DNA of 64,000 nucleotides from Aurantibacter aestuarii (GCF_003008425.1 NZ_PXOQ01000007.1:768419-832418); one strand, 5' to 3'. Shown: positions 44,324 through 53,887, numbered from the stretch's first letter. Numbers and translations are program-made. Notes: generated from the letters alone by a model not told the origin.

Positions 44324-47263
44324 TTAATGCACCGTTATTTCGTCTGTGAATATCCAACTTTTTCCTTGATGTTGAAAGCCTAAGTGCCATTTTGGTAGAT
44401 TTCCCAACGTTTCGGCATAAACTTTAATAAATCTATATTTTTTATTCGTTTTTTTACTTTTCACTGAAGATACTGTAACGTTTTCGTTGTTTACAGGTTT
44501 TTCAAATTCATGGAGACTTATTTCTTCAAATGTTTTACCATCGTTAGAACCGTAAAAAACAACTTTTTTGGGTAGAAAAATCCAAGAACGCTGGTCTTCT
44601 AAAAAATTTATTTGAATGTTATTAATTGGTTTCTGTATTCCTAAGTCTAAAACCACATCTAAATTAGTGTCTAGATAACCCTGCCAAGTTCCGGATCTAA
44701 AATCGGCAGTGCCAAAAACACCATCTATTAAAGCATTAGGTCCACCGCCACTATATCTATTTTCATACTTAGTATTCAATTTTAAACTTAAATTAGGGTC
44801 TATTTTATAAAACGACGTTTCTAAAACAGGGCTTTTAATCTTGTCTTTTTGCGCATATACATTTAAAATAGTGTTTTCTGTAATTTTAAATGGTTCTGTA
44901 TATTCTTTAAAATCTTGATGATTTAAGCTGTAGTAGATAGGATTGTTTTGTTCTGTGGAATTTAAATGAACTTCCGTTTGACCTTTAAATGCAATAGCAC
45001 CTTTTTCAATAAAAGGCGAAGGAACAAACGGATACTTTTCTTGAGAAATAGAAGTTTCTGGGATCTCGCTATCTTTTGTAGCCCATTTAGAAAGTGTATT
45101 GGTCATCTTAAAATGAAGCGTGCCACCTTCAATAATTGATTGGTGCGTGATAAAACTTTGGTGCAGTGGTTTTCCATTTAATGTGGCTGAAGCAATGTAT
45201 TTATTTTCTTCGGAAACACCTTCAGCAATCATCGAAAATTGTTTGCCGTTTTCAAGATTAATAGTAGCTTTTTCCATAAGTGGCGAGCCAATTATATAGG
45301 TATTGCTTCCTGGCGTTACTGGATAAAATCCTATACTTGAAAATACATACCATGCGCTCATTTGTCCGCAATCTTCATTACCAGAAATACCATCCGGTTC
45401 ATTTTTGTACATGGTTTTTAAAATTTCATGTACTTTTTCTTGTGTTTTGTAAGGTTTGTTTACAAAATTATAAAGATATGCCATATGGTGACTAGGCTCG
45501 TTCCCATGTGCATATTGCCCAATTAATCCCGTAATATCCACTTGGTGTGCGCCAGAAGTTTTGTTTTCGGCTGTAAATAAATGATCTAATTGTTGCTCTA
45601 GCTGATGTTTTCCGCCTAACAGCTTCATAAATCCAGAAATATCTTGTGGAACATAAAAACTGTATTGCCACGAATTTGCTTCAGTATAATTAAAATTTAC
45701 CTCATAAGGATCAAAAGGAGTAAACCAGGTATTTCTAAATCGGCCACGCATAAACTGGGTTTCTGGATCAAACACATTCTTATAATATTGTGCACGATTA
45801 TAAAATGCTTTAGCATCTTCATTTTTACCTAAAGCGTCCGCCATTTTGGCGATTGTCCAATCATCGTAAGCATATTCTAAGGTTTTAGAAACCGATTCAC
45901 TTTCATTTTCAACAGGAATAAAACCAATATTTTTATAATCCTTTAATCCTAGTTTGTCTTGCATAGCAGAATGTTTCATGGCCTTAAAAGCTTTTTCAGC
46001 ATCATAATTGTTGATTCCTTTTAAATACGCATCTGCAATAACAGGTACAGCATGATAACCAATCATGCAACCGGTATAATTTCCAGATAAATCCCAAATG
46101 GGCATAATGCCACCTTCATCATACTTCGCTAAAAAGGTGTTTATAAAATCGTTGGTTTTGTCCTGCTCAATAATGGTGTATAAAGGATGCGTGGCGCGAT
46201 AGGTATCCCAAAGGGAAAATACCGTGTAATATTCAAAACCTTTAGTCTGGTGAATTTTTAAATCCATCCCACGATATCTTCCATCTATATCTTGATAGAG
46301 GTTTGGAGCCAACATGGTATGATATAAAGCGGTATAAAAGTTGTTTTTATCGTCTTGGTTTTTAGTTTCAATCACTATTTTATTGAGTTGTTTCTCCCAG
46401 ACCTCTTGGGCTTCTTTTTTTACAAGCTCAAAAGATTTAGTGCCAATTTCCTGTTTTAAATTTTGCTTGGCACCTTCAATATCTACTGCACTTATACCAA
46501 TTTTAATATAAACAGGTTCGTTGTTTGGGTTCTTAAAAGTTAAGGCAGACCTCATTCCGTTTTCCGAGCCATCTTCTTTTGGCGATTGTAAAATAGCATC
46601 AAAGGGATGGGAAGTTTCCATTGCAAAAAATAATCGCTGGTCTTTAGCCCAAGCTTTAGAAAAGCGGTAGCCCACAATTTCGGTATTTGAAACCTTTTCA
46701 ATATTAGCCTCTAAGACCTCGTCTCGATGCGCTAAATCTAAAATAACAACTTGATGTTCTTTTGACGGAAATAGGTATTTATGTATGCCGCTTCGTTTAG
46801 ACACGGTAAGTTCCACGTCAATATTTGTGCTGTCTAAATGGACTTTGTAAAATCCAGGTTGTGCAATTTCATTCTCGTGAGAGAAATGAGCTTTGTATCC
46901 TTTTTTGCCATCTGCTCCATTATTGAAACTAATCTGGTTGGTTGGCATTAAAAGTATATCGCCATAATCTGAAACTCCTGTTCCGCTTAAATGTGTATGA
47001 GAAAAACCATAAATATACTCATCCGAATAATGATAACCCGAGCATCCATCCCAACCATCTAAACGGGTGTCTGGGCTTAACTGCATCATACCAAATGGCA
47101 TCGTAGCTCCGGGATAGGTGTGACCATGTCCGCCAGTACCTATAAAGGGATTTACAAATTCAATTAATGGCGGTTGTTCATCATTAGACTGTTTATTGGC
47201 AATTTTTTCTTTTTTGCAACTAAAAAGTGCGAGTAAAATAAAGAAGGCATAAAGAGTTCTCAT
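44324..47263 (-). CDS. GH92 alpha-mannosidase lipoprotein
   Basis: A 979-aa secreted enzyme that removes alpha-linked mannose from N-glycans. The signal ends in lipobox LFSC (Cys16). The GH92 fold follows, with EFVNPFIGTGGHGHTYPGATMPFGMMQLSPD (about 30-60), GYHYSDEYIYGFSHTHLSG, and the catalytic-region stretches SLWDTYRATHPL, GNEPSHHMAYLYNF and ISGNEDCGQMSAWYVFSS. The last 230 residues add a chitobiase-like repeat (PIYYSLNHQDFKEYTEPF) and an F5/8-type C carbohydrate-binding domain (about 850-979). It heads the GH92-transporter-asparaginase run. Substrate linkage cannot be fixed by eye. Confidence 0.92.
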   Translation of the reverse strand: MRTLYAFFILLALFSCKKEKIANKQSNDEQPPLIEFVNPFIGTGGHGHTYPGATMPFGMMQLSPDTRLDGWDGCSGYHYSDEYIYGFSHTHLSGTGVSDYGDILLMPTNQISFNNGADGKKGYKAHFSHENEIAQPGFYKVHLDSTNIDVELTVSKRSGIHKYLFPSKEHQVVILDLAHRDEVLEANIEKVSNTEIVGYRFSKAWAKDQRLFFAMETSHPFDAILQSPKEDGSENGMRSALTFKNPNNEPVYIKIGISAVDIEGAKQNLKQEIGTKSFELVKKEAQEVWEKQLNKIVIETKNQDDKNNFYTALYHTMLAPNLYQDIDGRYRGMDLKIHQTKGFEYYTVFSLWDTYRATHPLYTIIEQDKTNDFINTFLAKYDEGGIMPIWDLSGNYTGCMIGYHAVPVIADAYLKGINNYDAEKAFKAMKHSAMQDKLGLKDYKNIGFIPVENESESVSKTLEYAYDDWTIAKMADALGKNEDAKAFYNRAQYYKNVFDPETQFMRGRFRNTWFTPFDPYEVNFNYTEANSWQYSFYVPQDISGFMKLLGGKHQLEQQLDHLFTAENKTSGAHQVDITGLIGQYAHGNEPSHHMAYLYNFVNKPYKTQEKVHEILKTMYKNEPDGISGNEDCGQMSAWYVFSSIGFYPVTPGSNTYIIGSPLMEKATINLENGKQFSMIAEGVSEENKYIASATLNGKPLHQSFITHQSIIEGGTLHFKMTNTLSKWATKDSEIPETSISQEKYPFVPSPFIEKGAIAFKGQTEVHLNSTEQNNPIYYSLNHQDFKEYTEPFKITENTILNVYAQKDKIKSPVLETSFYKIDPNLSLKLNTKYENRYSGGGPNALIDGVFGTADFRSGTWQGYLDTNLDVVLDLGIQKPINNIQINFLEDQRSWIFLPKKVVFYGSNDGKTFEEISLHEFEKPVNNENVTVSSVKSKKTNKKYRFIKVYAETLGNLPKWHLGFQHQGKSWIFTDEITVH

Positions 47264-47376
47264 AAATTTTTTTTTACTAGGCTCTAATGTACAAAAAGTA
47301 TGAGTTTTTAACGTTTAACAATTTGATAAGACAAAAACTAAATCTAAAGCAGTATTTTCGTTTTTCAAAAAGCATT

Positions 47377-48675
47377 ATGGCGCGTTTATTTATTCCTTTT
47401 CTTCTTTTTTTTATAGTAGAACTCTATACTTTTTTTGCACTTAGAACACTTACTAAAAATAAAATGGTTTTAGTGGCCTATTGGCTGCTTTTTGTGGTGG
47501 TTTGCTTGATTATTGTTTACAATATGTACATTGTTTATAATGAAAACCGCTTTAGCTTAAATACGGGTTACGCTATTGCATTAATGCTTACGTATTTTGT
47601 ACCTAAAGTCATTGTGTTTTTCTTTCTCTTTGCTGAAGATATTTTTAGATTTTTTGCTGGAATAGCCAATTACTTTAGTTTAGATAGTCGTTCAGTTTCT
47701 GAGGCAATCCCGTCTCGTAGAAAATTTATTAGCCAAGTCGCATTAGGTATAGCAGCCATTCCTTTTGCTGGTTTTTTATATGGGGTTTTTAAGGGGAAAT
47801 ATGATTTTAGAGTTATTACACAAACCATAGAATTTGATGATTTACCCGATGCTTTTGATGGTTACAGAATCACTCAGATAAGCGATATTCATTCTGGAAG
47901 TTTCGATAATATTGAAAAAATAGAATACGCCGTTAATCTTATTAACGAACAGGAGAGTGATGCCATTTTATTTACCGGAGACATCGTAAATGCTAAAGCA
48001 GAAGAAATGGATCCTTATATTTCCATATTTGAAAAGCTGAAAGCAAAAGATGGGAAGTTTTCTGTGTTAGGAAATCATGATTATGGTTATTATGCTTATG
48101 AATCGGTAACCGATTTTAATGAAAATCATAAAAAAATTGAAGCGGTGCATAAAGCTATAGGTTTTGATTTGTTGCAAAACGAAAACCGACAAATTAAGCG
48201 TGGAACAGACACCTTAAATATTTTAGGGGTTGAAAACTGGGGAGCGTCAAGACACTTTCCAAAGCGCGGAAGTTTAGTAAAGGCAACTCAACAAATTTCT
48301 GATGGAGCTTTTAATGTATTAATGTCTCATGACCCTTCGCATTTTGACTATAAAAAGAAAGAATTTAATACCCATGATAGGTTTAACTTAGATACCGTAA
48401 AAGAGGAAACTAATATTATAAACTTCAATAAGAAAATTCAACTAACGCTTGCCGGACATACCCACGGAATGCAGTTTGGTATAGAGATCCCTTTTTTAAA
48501 CTTTAAATGGAGTCCTGTAAAATACCGTTATCCAAAATGGGCTGGATTATATGCTGAAAAAGGAAAATATCTTTATGTTAATAGAGGTTTCGGATTTTTA
48601 GCATTTCCTGGTCGTGTAGGGATATGGCCTGAAATTACAGTTATTGAACTTAAAAAGAAAAAACTAACTACTTAA
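47377..48675 (+). CDS. Membrane-anchored metallophosphoesterase
   Basis: The frame opens at 47287, but ATG at 47377 (432 aa, MARLFIPFLLFFIVE) starts directly at the first helix and leaves a 113-nt divergent region to GH92. The N-terminal 150 residues hold four or five helices. The catalytic domain has all calcineurin-fold metal motifs: ISDIHSGS (about 168-175), TGDIVNA, LGNHDYG (about 231-237) and LAGHTHGMQFG (about 359-369). A Tat-like RRKFISQ precedes the last helix. The YkuE/YaeI-type family hydrolyses phosphodiesters; the substrate is unknown. Confidence 0.88.
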   Translation: MARLFIPFLLFFIVELYTFFALRTLTKNKMVLVAYWLLFVVVCLIIVYNMYIVYNENRFSLNTGYAIALMLTYFVPKVIVFFFLFAEDIFRFFAGIANYFSLDSRSVSEAIPSRRKFISQVALGIAAIPFAGFLYGVFKGKYDFRVITQTIEFDDLPDAFDGYRITQISDIHSGSFDNIEKIEYAVNLINEQESDAILFTGDIVNAKAEEMDPYISIFEKLKAKDGKFSVLGNHDYGYYAYESVTDFNENHKKIEAVHKAIGFDLLQNENRQIKRGTDTLNILGVENWGASRHFPKRGSLVKATQQISDGAFNVLMSHDPSHFDYKKKEFNTHDRFNLDTVKEETNIINFNKKIQLTLAGHTHGMQFGIEIPFLNFKWSPVKYRYPKWAGLYAEKGKYLYVNRGFGFLAFPGRVGIWPEITVIELKKKKLTT

Positions 48676-48711
48676 TTGTTAATTTTTTACCAAGATTCTT
48701 TAAAGTTTTTA

Positions 48712-48739
48712 TTGAAATTCAAAAAAAAGTGTAGGTTTG
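48712..48739 (+). promoter_or_regulatory. Promoter of the thioredoxin-like gene
   Basis: TTG (48712-48714), a 17-nt spacer and TAGGTTTG (48732-48739) match both elements of the Bacteroidota promoter, 31 nt before the ATG. Confidence 0.75.
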
Positions 48740-48770
48740 TAAGGTAATATGATCTTAAAAGTTTTGTAAC

Positions 48771-49067
48771 ATGTCAAAATTTGGAGAATTAATAGACGTT
48801 GAAGTTCCTGTGTTATTGGACTTTTATACAGAATGGAACGAACAATCTACTGCCATGCATCCAGTACTTCGTGATGTTGCAGCAGCTTTAGGTGATAAAG
48901 CGAAAGTGATTAAAATTGACGTTGATAAAAACCAAGAGTTATCTGAAGCTCTAAGGGTTAAAGGTTTGCCTACCTTAATTATTTATAAGAATGGCGAGAT
49001 GCAATGGAGACAAAGCGGCGAGTTAGATGCTAATGCATTAATTACAAAACTTCAGCAATACGCTTAG
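48771..49067 (+). CDS. Thioredoxin-like protein without the CxxC active site
   Basis: A 98-aa single-domain thioredoxin fold. VPVLLDFYTEWNEQSTAMHPVLRDVA aligns with the region that normally contains WCGPC, but here the active site is replaced by WNEQST and the protein has no cysteine at all. The cis-proline loop GLPTLIIYKNGE is intact. It therefore cannot do disulfide exchange and is more likely a binding or chaperone-like partner. It has its own promoter. Convergent with the deacetylase gene, only a base apart. Confidence 0.85.
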   Translation: MSKFGELIDVEVPVLLDFYTEWNEQSTAMHPVLRDVAAALGDKAKVIKIDVDKNQELSEALRVKGLPTLIIYKNGEMQWRQSGELDANALITKLQQYA

Positions 49068-49712
49068 TTATAAGCCTTTTATAGTATAACCTTTCTCAGT
49101 ATAATATTTTAAAAATAGCGGTAACACATACGTTAAGTTTTTTGAAGCTTTTACGCTGTCGTGAAATACCACAATATCACCCGATTTTGCTTTTAAACTC
49201 TTTTTAAGGCACTTTTCTTTTGATAATTTTTGCTCCCAATCAAAAGTTAGAATACTCCACATCACTATACTAAAACCTTTATCGATTAACCATTTACCTT
49301 GAGGAGAGGTTATTCTACCATATGGTGGTCTAAATAATTTCTTAGCTGAATTCGATGAATTTATTAAATGAGCTTCTATATTTTTTTGAGCTATTTGAGT
49401 TTCTTTCTGATAAGTTTCCAACGAGCTTTTCCAACCATTTACATGGGTTTGAGTATGATTACCTATAACGTGACCTTCCTGTTGAATCCGTTTGAATAGA
49501 TCTGGATGTTTTTCAATATTTGCACCTATACAAAAAAAAGTAGCTTTGGCGTTGTATTTTTTAAGATCATCTAAAATCCATGGAGTAATTTCGGGTGTCG
49601 GTCCGTCATCAAAAGTCAGGTAGATACTATTTTTATCAGTTGGCTTTTTCCATATATATTTGGGAAAAAACCAACCGATAAAAAAAGGTGTTTTTACAGG
49701 AATGAAGCGCAA
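49068..49712 (-). CDS. Polysaccharide deacetylase (NodB-type, CE4)
   Basis: A 214-aa carbohydrate esterase 4 domain that removes N-acetyl groups from GlcNAc-type polymers. Motif 1 is LTFDDGPTPE (Asp35, Asp36). Motif 2 is HTQTH (His86, His90), where HxxxH binds metal. RPPYGR is motif 3, and VVFHD supplies the catalytic histidine near the end. A short hydrophobic N-terminus (TPFFIGWFFPKYIW) may be a membrane anchor. It follows the DUF2723 gene by 4 nt and probably shares its transcript. Confidence 0.88.
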   Translation of the reverse strand: MRFIPVKTPFFIGWFFPKYIWKKPTDKNSIYLTFDDGPTPEITPWILDDLKKYNAKATFFCIGANIEKHPDLFKRIQQEGHVIGNHTQTHVNGWKSSLETYQKETQIAQKNIEAHLINSSNSAKKLFRPPYGRITSPQGKWLIDKGFSIVMWSILTFDWEQKLSKEKCLKKSLKAKSGDIVVFHDSVKASKNLTYVLPLFLKYYTEKGYTIKGL

Positions 49713-49716
49713 AAGA

Positions 49717-52700
49717 TTAATCTAGTTTTAACCCTGAAAAGGTGTCTACAGCAGTTTCTAAATCACGTTCATTTGGTTTCATTTCTTCTTCAGGCTCATC
49801 ACCTTGATAGAAGTGTTCAAATAAACGCAAGTAGTTATTAAAGGTCATAGATTCTTTTTTACCAAATTCCTTATCATAATCTATTACCACATCAATTAAT
49901 GCCTTATAACGCTCAATATCTGTAATAATCTCTGTAAAGTTTTCTTCTTGGTCTTCAACAGGTAACTCACTGTAATACTTTAAGCTTTCTTGATACTTAA
50001 CTGCAACGTCTTTAAATAGTTTTCGGGCTTTATCTTTAGCCTTCACTTCGTAATAAGCATTAATATATGGTTCCAATAACGTATAATACCCGAATTGATC
50101 TACTGGCATATTCTTCATGGCTATATCGGCTACTTCTTCAGCTTTGTCTAATTCATCTTCATTAATTAAAGCTTCTATAAGACGCGCTAAATTTCCTCTA
50201 TAAGTAATAGAATTTCTTCTAGTTTCTGTATCATGGTAAATGGTTTTACTACCACTATTACCCCAATCCCAAGATTTTACCTGTTTGTACATTAAGTCTG
50301 CATCTACACGACCCATATCAAAAGGGTTGGCTTTATCAACCTTAGTTTTTATAGGAACTAATTTGTAAACCATACCATCTAATTGCAGGTAGTCTTTCAT
50401 CCAAATATAATCCTCATCGCTAAAAGCGCCACCTGTAAAATAAATAGGGCGTTTCCAATCGTTATTAGCTACTATATCTAACATTAATAGTCTGTTCTTA
50501 TAAATAGCATTGTCTTTAATTTTAACGATAAGCTCATCTTCAATTTTATCGGCATCTTTTTGTTTTACAATACCATTTTTTAAAACCGCTTCTTTATTTA
50601 CAGGAATTCTAATATGGTCTACAGGGAAATAATTAGAGTTTAAATAAAAGTCTGGATATCCGGAAGGATCTTCATTATTAGCGATAACAGAATATTTAAA
50701 TTTCGTTTTAGGGTCATCACTAGTTATGAACGTCATAAATGTTTTGATGTCCAAAGTATCTGGACTAACCACATTTTTCATAATATAGTCACGTGTGCCA
50801 TGCTTATATTTGTCATGTGTTAAAGCAGAAGGAATTGGATCACTTTCATAAGCCTTTCGTTTCATCTGGTCAATATACCAGTCTGTTTGAAATAAACTGG
50901 TGTTTACCACACGCACATCGGTACGGTAACCTTCAATTTCTTGCGCATACCATAAAGCGAACGTATCGTTATCTCCAATCGAAAATAAAATAGCATTTTC
51001 TTGGCATGAGCCTAAATATTTTTTAGCCATAGCTAATGCGGTATATTTATCGGACCTGTCGTGATCATCCCAGTTATTAGCTATTAAAACTAAAGGAACA
51101 ATCATACAAACGGCAGGAATTACAGGAGCTAAAATTCGTTTTGAAGCATAGGTCTTTAATAAATCAAAAATGGCATAAACACCAATTCCTATCCATAGCG
51201 CAAACACGTAAAATGAACCTACTACTGAATAATCACGCTCTCTAGGTTCAAAAGGTCTTACGTTAGTATAAACTTGAATGGCTAAACCGGTAAATAAGAA
51301 AAACACCAATAAAACCCAGAATAATTTCTTGTCTTTATTAAACATGAAGAAAAAACCAATAAGCCCAAGAATAAAAGGTAAAAAGTAATAAGTATTTCTT
51401 GCTTTGTTGTTTTTTACATCACTAGGAAGGTTATCTTGAGAAAGGCCTAAGTGCATACTATCAATAAAATCAATACCACTTATCCAATTTCCATGGTTGT
51501 CTAAACGACCCTGAATATCATCTTGTCTCCCAGTAAAATTCCACATAAAATAACGCCAATACATATAACCTAACTGATATTCAAACATAAAAGCGATATT
51601 GGTAAATAGAGAAGGTTTTTCTACATCAATATATTGTGAAAACTGTTTTAAAAAGGTGTTATAATCTTCATAGTCTACACGACCTTTTGCCACTTCTGCT
51701 TTAAACGAACTTACGGTTTGTCTTAGTTCATTTTCCATTTGGTATTCAGCTTTTAATTTAAAATCTAAATACCCGGTAAAAATCATATAATTCTCAGCAT
51801 TCTCAGCACTCCACATTCTAGGTAATACTTGTGCGTGTTTACTATTGTAATTTTGCTTAGAATTTTTGTAATCGTTTACAATAATATATTCACCCTTAAC
51901 TTCGTCTTTTTCATATTTCGGTTTATCGTCCACATATGGGTTGTTTTCATCTAAACCAGAATATTGATCGGTAAATAAAGGACCATAAAATAAATGCGTT
52001 TCAGGATATTGCTCCAAGTTATAGTAAGCCAAAAGCTCTCTTGCACTCGATGGATTATTTTCATTAATAACCACGTTGGCATTAGCTCTAATAGGTAACA
52101 TTAACCAGGTAGAAGAACCTATTATTACAAATAAAAGACATAAAATACCTGTATTATATTGTGTATAGCCTTTTTCGCGGGTGTATTTTAAACCATAATA
52201 AAAACCGGCAATAAGCAAAATTCCGGCAATGATACTACCAGAATTAAAAGGTAGTCCAATTTGATTAACAAAAAACAACTCCAAAACACTAAAGTATCTC
52301 AAGATGTTAGGAAACATAAGTTTAAAAATGAAAAGTAAAACCGCAACCGATACTACATTGGCAACAATAAAACTTTTAACAGTAACTTTATCGTAATTTT
52401 TAAAAAAGTAAATTAATCCAATTGCAGGAATAGTAAGTAAACCCATAAAGTGTATACCAAAGGAAAGTCCAATAACAAAAGCAATTAAAATTAACCATCG
52501 ATTACCACGTGGTTTAAACATATCTTTTTCCCAACGTAAAGCTAGGTAAAACATTAAGGTCATTATAAAGGTTGCCATAGCATAAACCTCGGTTTCTGCA
52601 GCATTAAACCAAAAAGTGTCTGTAAATGCGAATGATAATGAACCAACAAAAGCACTTCCTAAAATAACAATAGTTTGAGACTTTGTAATGTCTCTAAGCT

Positions 52701-53028
52701 TTACTGCAGAAATCTTTTGTAATAAAAGCACTATAGACCAGAACATAAATAAAATAGCAAATGCACTAGAAAAAGCACTCATTAAATTCATGACTAAACC
52801 AATATAAGAATTGTCTATAGCAAATATTGAAAACACAGCTCCAAGCATTTGAAATAATGGAGCTCCAGGTGGATGTCCAACTTGTAGTTTTGAAGAAGTT
52901 AAAATATATTCTCCTGCGTCCCAGAAACTTACGGTTGGTTCTACCGTTAAGGTGTAGACTATTAATGCAATTAAAAACGTCAACCAACCTAATATTTGGT
53001 TGTATTTTTTAAAGGATTTTACAGACAT
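49717..53028 (-). CDS. DUF2723 membrane protein, GT-C glycosyltransferase-like
   Basis: A 1103-aa inner-membrane protein. About a dozen helices in the first 650 residues follow a PMT-like start: LTVEPTVSFWDAGEYILTSSKLQVGHPPGAPLF (about 27-59), with acidic Asp37 and Glu40 in the first periplasmic loop as in GT-C enzymes. A large periplasmic region (about 660-1103) ends in helical repeats resembling TPR (LINEDELDKAEEVADIAMKNMP). DUF2723 is nearly universal in Bacteroidota, and its exact reaction is unsettled. A role in protein or lipid glycosylation is plausible but not shown here. Confidence 0.85.
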   Translation of the reverse strand: MSVKSFKKYNQILGWLTFLIALIVYTLTVEPTVSFWDAGEYILTSSKLQVGHPPGAPLFQMLGAVFSIFAIDNSYIGLVMNLMSAFSSAFAILFMFWSIVLLLQKISAVKLRDITKSQTIVILGSAFVGSLSFAFTDTFWFNAAETEVYAMATFIMTLMFYLALRWEKDMFKPRGNRWLILIAFVIGLSFGIHFMGLLTIPAIGLIYFFKNYDKVTVKSFIVANVVSVAVLLFIFKLMFPNILRYFSVLELFFVNQIGLPFNSGSIIAGILLIAGFYYGLKYTREKGYTQYNTGILCLLFVIIGSSTWLMLPIRANANVVINENNPSSARELLAYYNLEQYPETHLFYGPLFTDQYSGLDENNPYVDDKPKYEKDEVKGEYIIVNDYKNSKQNYNSKHAQVLPRMWSAENAENYMIFTGYLDFKLKAEYQMENELRQTVSSFKAEVAKGRVDYEDYNTFLKQFSQYIDVEKPSLFTNIAFMFEYQLGYMYWRYFMWNFTGRQDDIQGRLDNHGNWISGIDFIDSMHLGLSQDNLPSDVKNNKARNTYYFLPFILGLIGFFFMFNKDKKLFWVLLVFFLFTGLAIQVYTNVRPFEPRERDYSVVGSFYVFALWIGIGVYAIFDLLKTYASKRILAPVIPAVCMIVPLVLIANNWDDHDRSDKYTALAMAKKYLGSCQENAILFSIGDNDTFALWYAQEIEGYRTDVRVVNTSLFQTDWYIDQMKRKAYESDPIPSALTHDKYKHGTRDYIMKNVVSPDTLDIKTFMTFITSDDPKTKFKYSVIANNEDPSGYPDFYLNSNYFPVDHIRIPVNKEAVLKNGIVKQKDADKIEDELIVKIKDNAIYKNRLLMLDIVANNDWKRPIYFTGGAFSDEDYIWMKDYLQLDGMVYKLVPIKTKVDKANPFDMGRVDADLMYKQVKSWDWGNSGSKTIYHDTETRRNSITYRGNLARLIEALINEDELDKAEEVADIAMKNMPVDQFGYYTLLEPYINAYYEVKAKDKARKLFKDVAVKYQESLKYYSELPVEDQEENFTEIITDIERYKALIDVVIDYDKEFGKKESMTFNNYLRLFEHFYQGDEPEEEMKPNERDLETAVDTFSGLKLD

Positions 53029-53129
53029 AAATGTATATTTTTAAAGAGCGAATTTAGTAATAATTATGGGATTACATTTGGTTTTTATTCAAACGTTTAA
53101 ATTTATTTAATATTTTGTTTAAAAAATAT

Positions 53130-53159
53130 TTGCAAGTGTAAAACTTTGTTTTAAATTTG
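53130..53159 (+). promoter_or_regulatory. Promoter of tRNA-Gln
   Basis: TTG (53130-53132), a 19-nt spacer and TAAATTTG (53152-53159) form a full consensus Bacteroidota promoter, 17 nt upstream of the mature tRNA end. Confidence 0.85.
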
Positions 53160-53176
53160 CACTCTCAATGTCAGAA

Positions 53177-53249
53177 TGGCCTATGGTGTAACTGGCAACA
53201 CGTCGGTTTTTGGTACCGAAGAGTCTAGGTTCGAGCCCTAGTGGGCCAA
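53177..53249 (+). tRNA. tRNA-Gln (anticodon TTG)
   Basis: A 73-nt cloverleaf. The acceptor TGGCCTA pairs with TGGGCCA, the D arm is GTGT/ACAC, and the anticodon stem TCGGT/ACCGA carries loop TTTTGGT with anticodon TTG. The T arm contains GGTTCGAGCC, and the discriminator is A. CCA is not encoded. It has its own promoter and terminator. Confidence 0.95.
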
Positions 53250-53255
53250 CATTTT

Positions 53256-53287
53256 AAAAGGATTGTCTAACTGGCAATCCTTTTTTT
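53256..53287 (+). terminator. Intrinsic terminator after tRNA-Gln
   Basis: A 10-bp stem (AAAAGGATTG, then CAATCCTTTT) with a 9-nt loop is followed by a T run, 6 nt past the tRNA. Confidence 0.85.
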
Positions 53288-53351
53288 ATGCCTTAAAGTA
53301 ATTTGTAAAACATACATTTTTAAAACATTATGAATTTTCATAAATTAAATG

Positions 53352-53359
53352 TATATTTG
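53352..53359 (+). promoter_or_regulatory. -7 element of the rimP-nusA-infB operon
   Basis: TATATTTG is an exact -7 match. A TTA (not TTG) lies 21 nt upstream. The predicted leader from here to the rimP ATG is about 55 nt and contains the hairpin described separately. Confidence 0.65.
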
Positions 53360-53382
53360 CATCGTTGTAAGAAATCTATAGC

Positions 53383-53412
53383 GAGGGGACATTAAAAAAG
53401 TCCCCTCTTTTT
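53383..53412 (+). promoter_or_regulatory. Terminator-like hairpin in the rimP leader (candidate attenuator)
   Basis: An 8-bp GC-rich perfect stem (GAGGGGAC 53383-53390 / GTCCCCTC 53400-53407) with a 9-nt loop is followed at once by five T. It sits between the rimP promoter and its ATG at 53423. This is the shape of an intrinsic terminator inside a 5' leader, so it may act as an attenuator or make a very short RNA. Confidence 0.7.
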
Positions 53413-53422
53413 ATACTAAAAA

Positions 53423-53887
53423 ATGTTTTTAGACACAGTAAAACAATTGCTCCAAGAAGCTTTAGAAGAAAGAAAAGATCTATTTTTAATAGACTTTTCA
53501 GTAGGGTCAGATCATGCCATTAAAATAATTATTGACGGTGATTCTGGTGTGAAGGTGGAAGATTGTATGTTTATAAGCAGGGCTATAGAACACAATATAG
53601 ATAGGGAAGAACATGATTTTTCTTTAGAAGTTATGTCTGCTGGTGCTACTGCACCTTTAACCTTACCAAGACAGTACGATAAACATATTGGTAGAGTTTT
53701 GGAGGTTAAAACTACAGATGGTTTAAAGCTGGAAGCAGAATTAAAGAAAGTATCAAATGATGGGATCGACCTTGAGTGGAAATCTCGAGAGCCTAAACCT
53801 GTCGGAAAAGGTAAAGTAACAGTTCATAATAAAAAAACTATAGCGTTTGGAGATATTTCTAGCGCTAGTGTAGTAATAAAATTTTAA
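53423..53887 (+). CDS. rimP: Ribosome maturation factor RimP
   Basis: A 154-aa assembly factor for the 30S subunit. FLIDFSVGSDHAIKIIIDGDSGVKVEDCMFISRAIEHNID (about 21-60) and the LEVMSAGATAPLTLPRQYDKHIGR segment fit the two-domain RimP fold. It heads the conserved rimP-nusA-infB operon, and nusA follows 13 nt later. Confidence 0.95.
   Translation: MFLDTVKQLLQEALEERKDLFLIDFSVGSDHAIKIIIDGDSGVKVEDCMFISRAIEHNIDREEHDFSLEVMSAGATAPLTLPRQYDKHIGRVLEVKTTDGLKLEAELKKVSNDGIDLEWKSREPKPVGKGKVTVHNKKTIAFGDISSASVVIKF

Noticed and set aside
47287-47376. Upstream start for the metallophosphoesterase at 47287
   Set aside because: It would add a non-conserved basic stretch in front of the first helix and squeeze the divergent GH92 promoter region to 23 nt.
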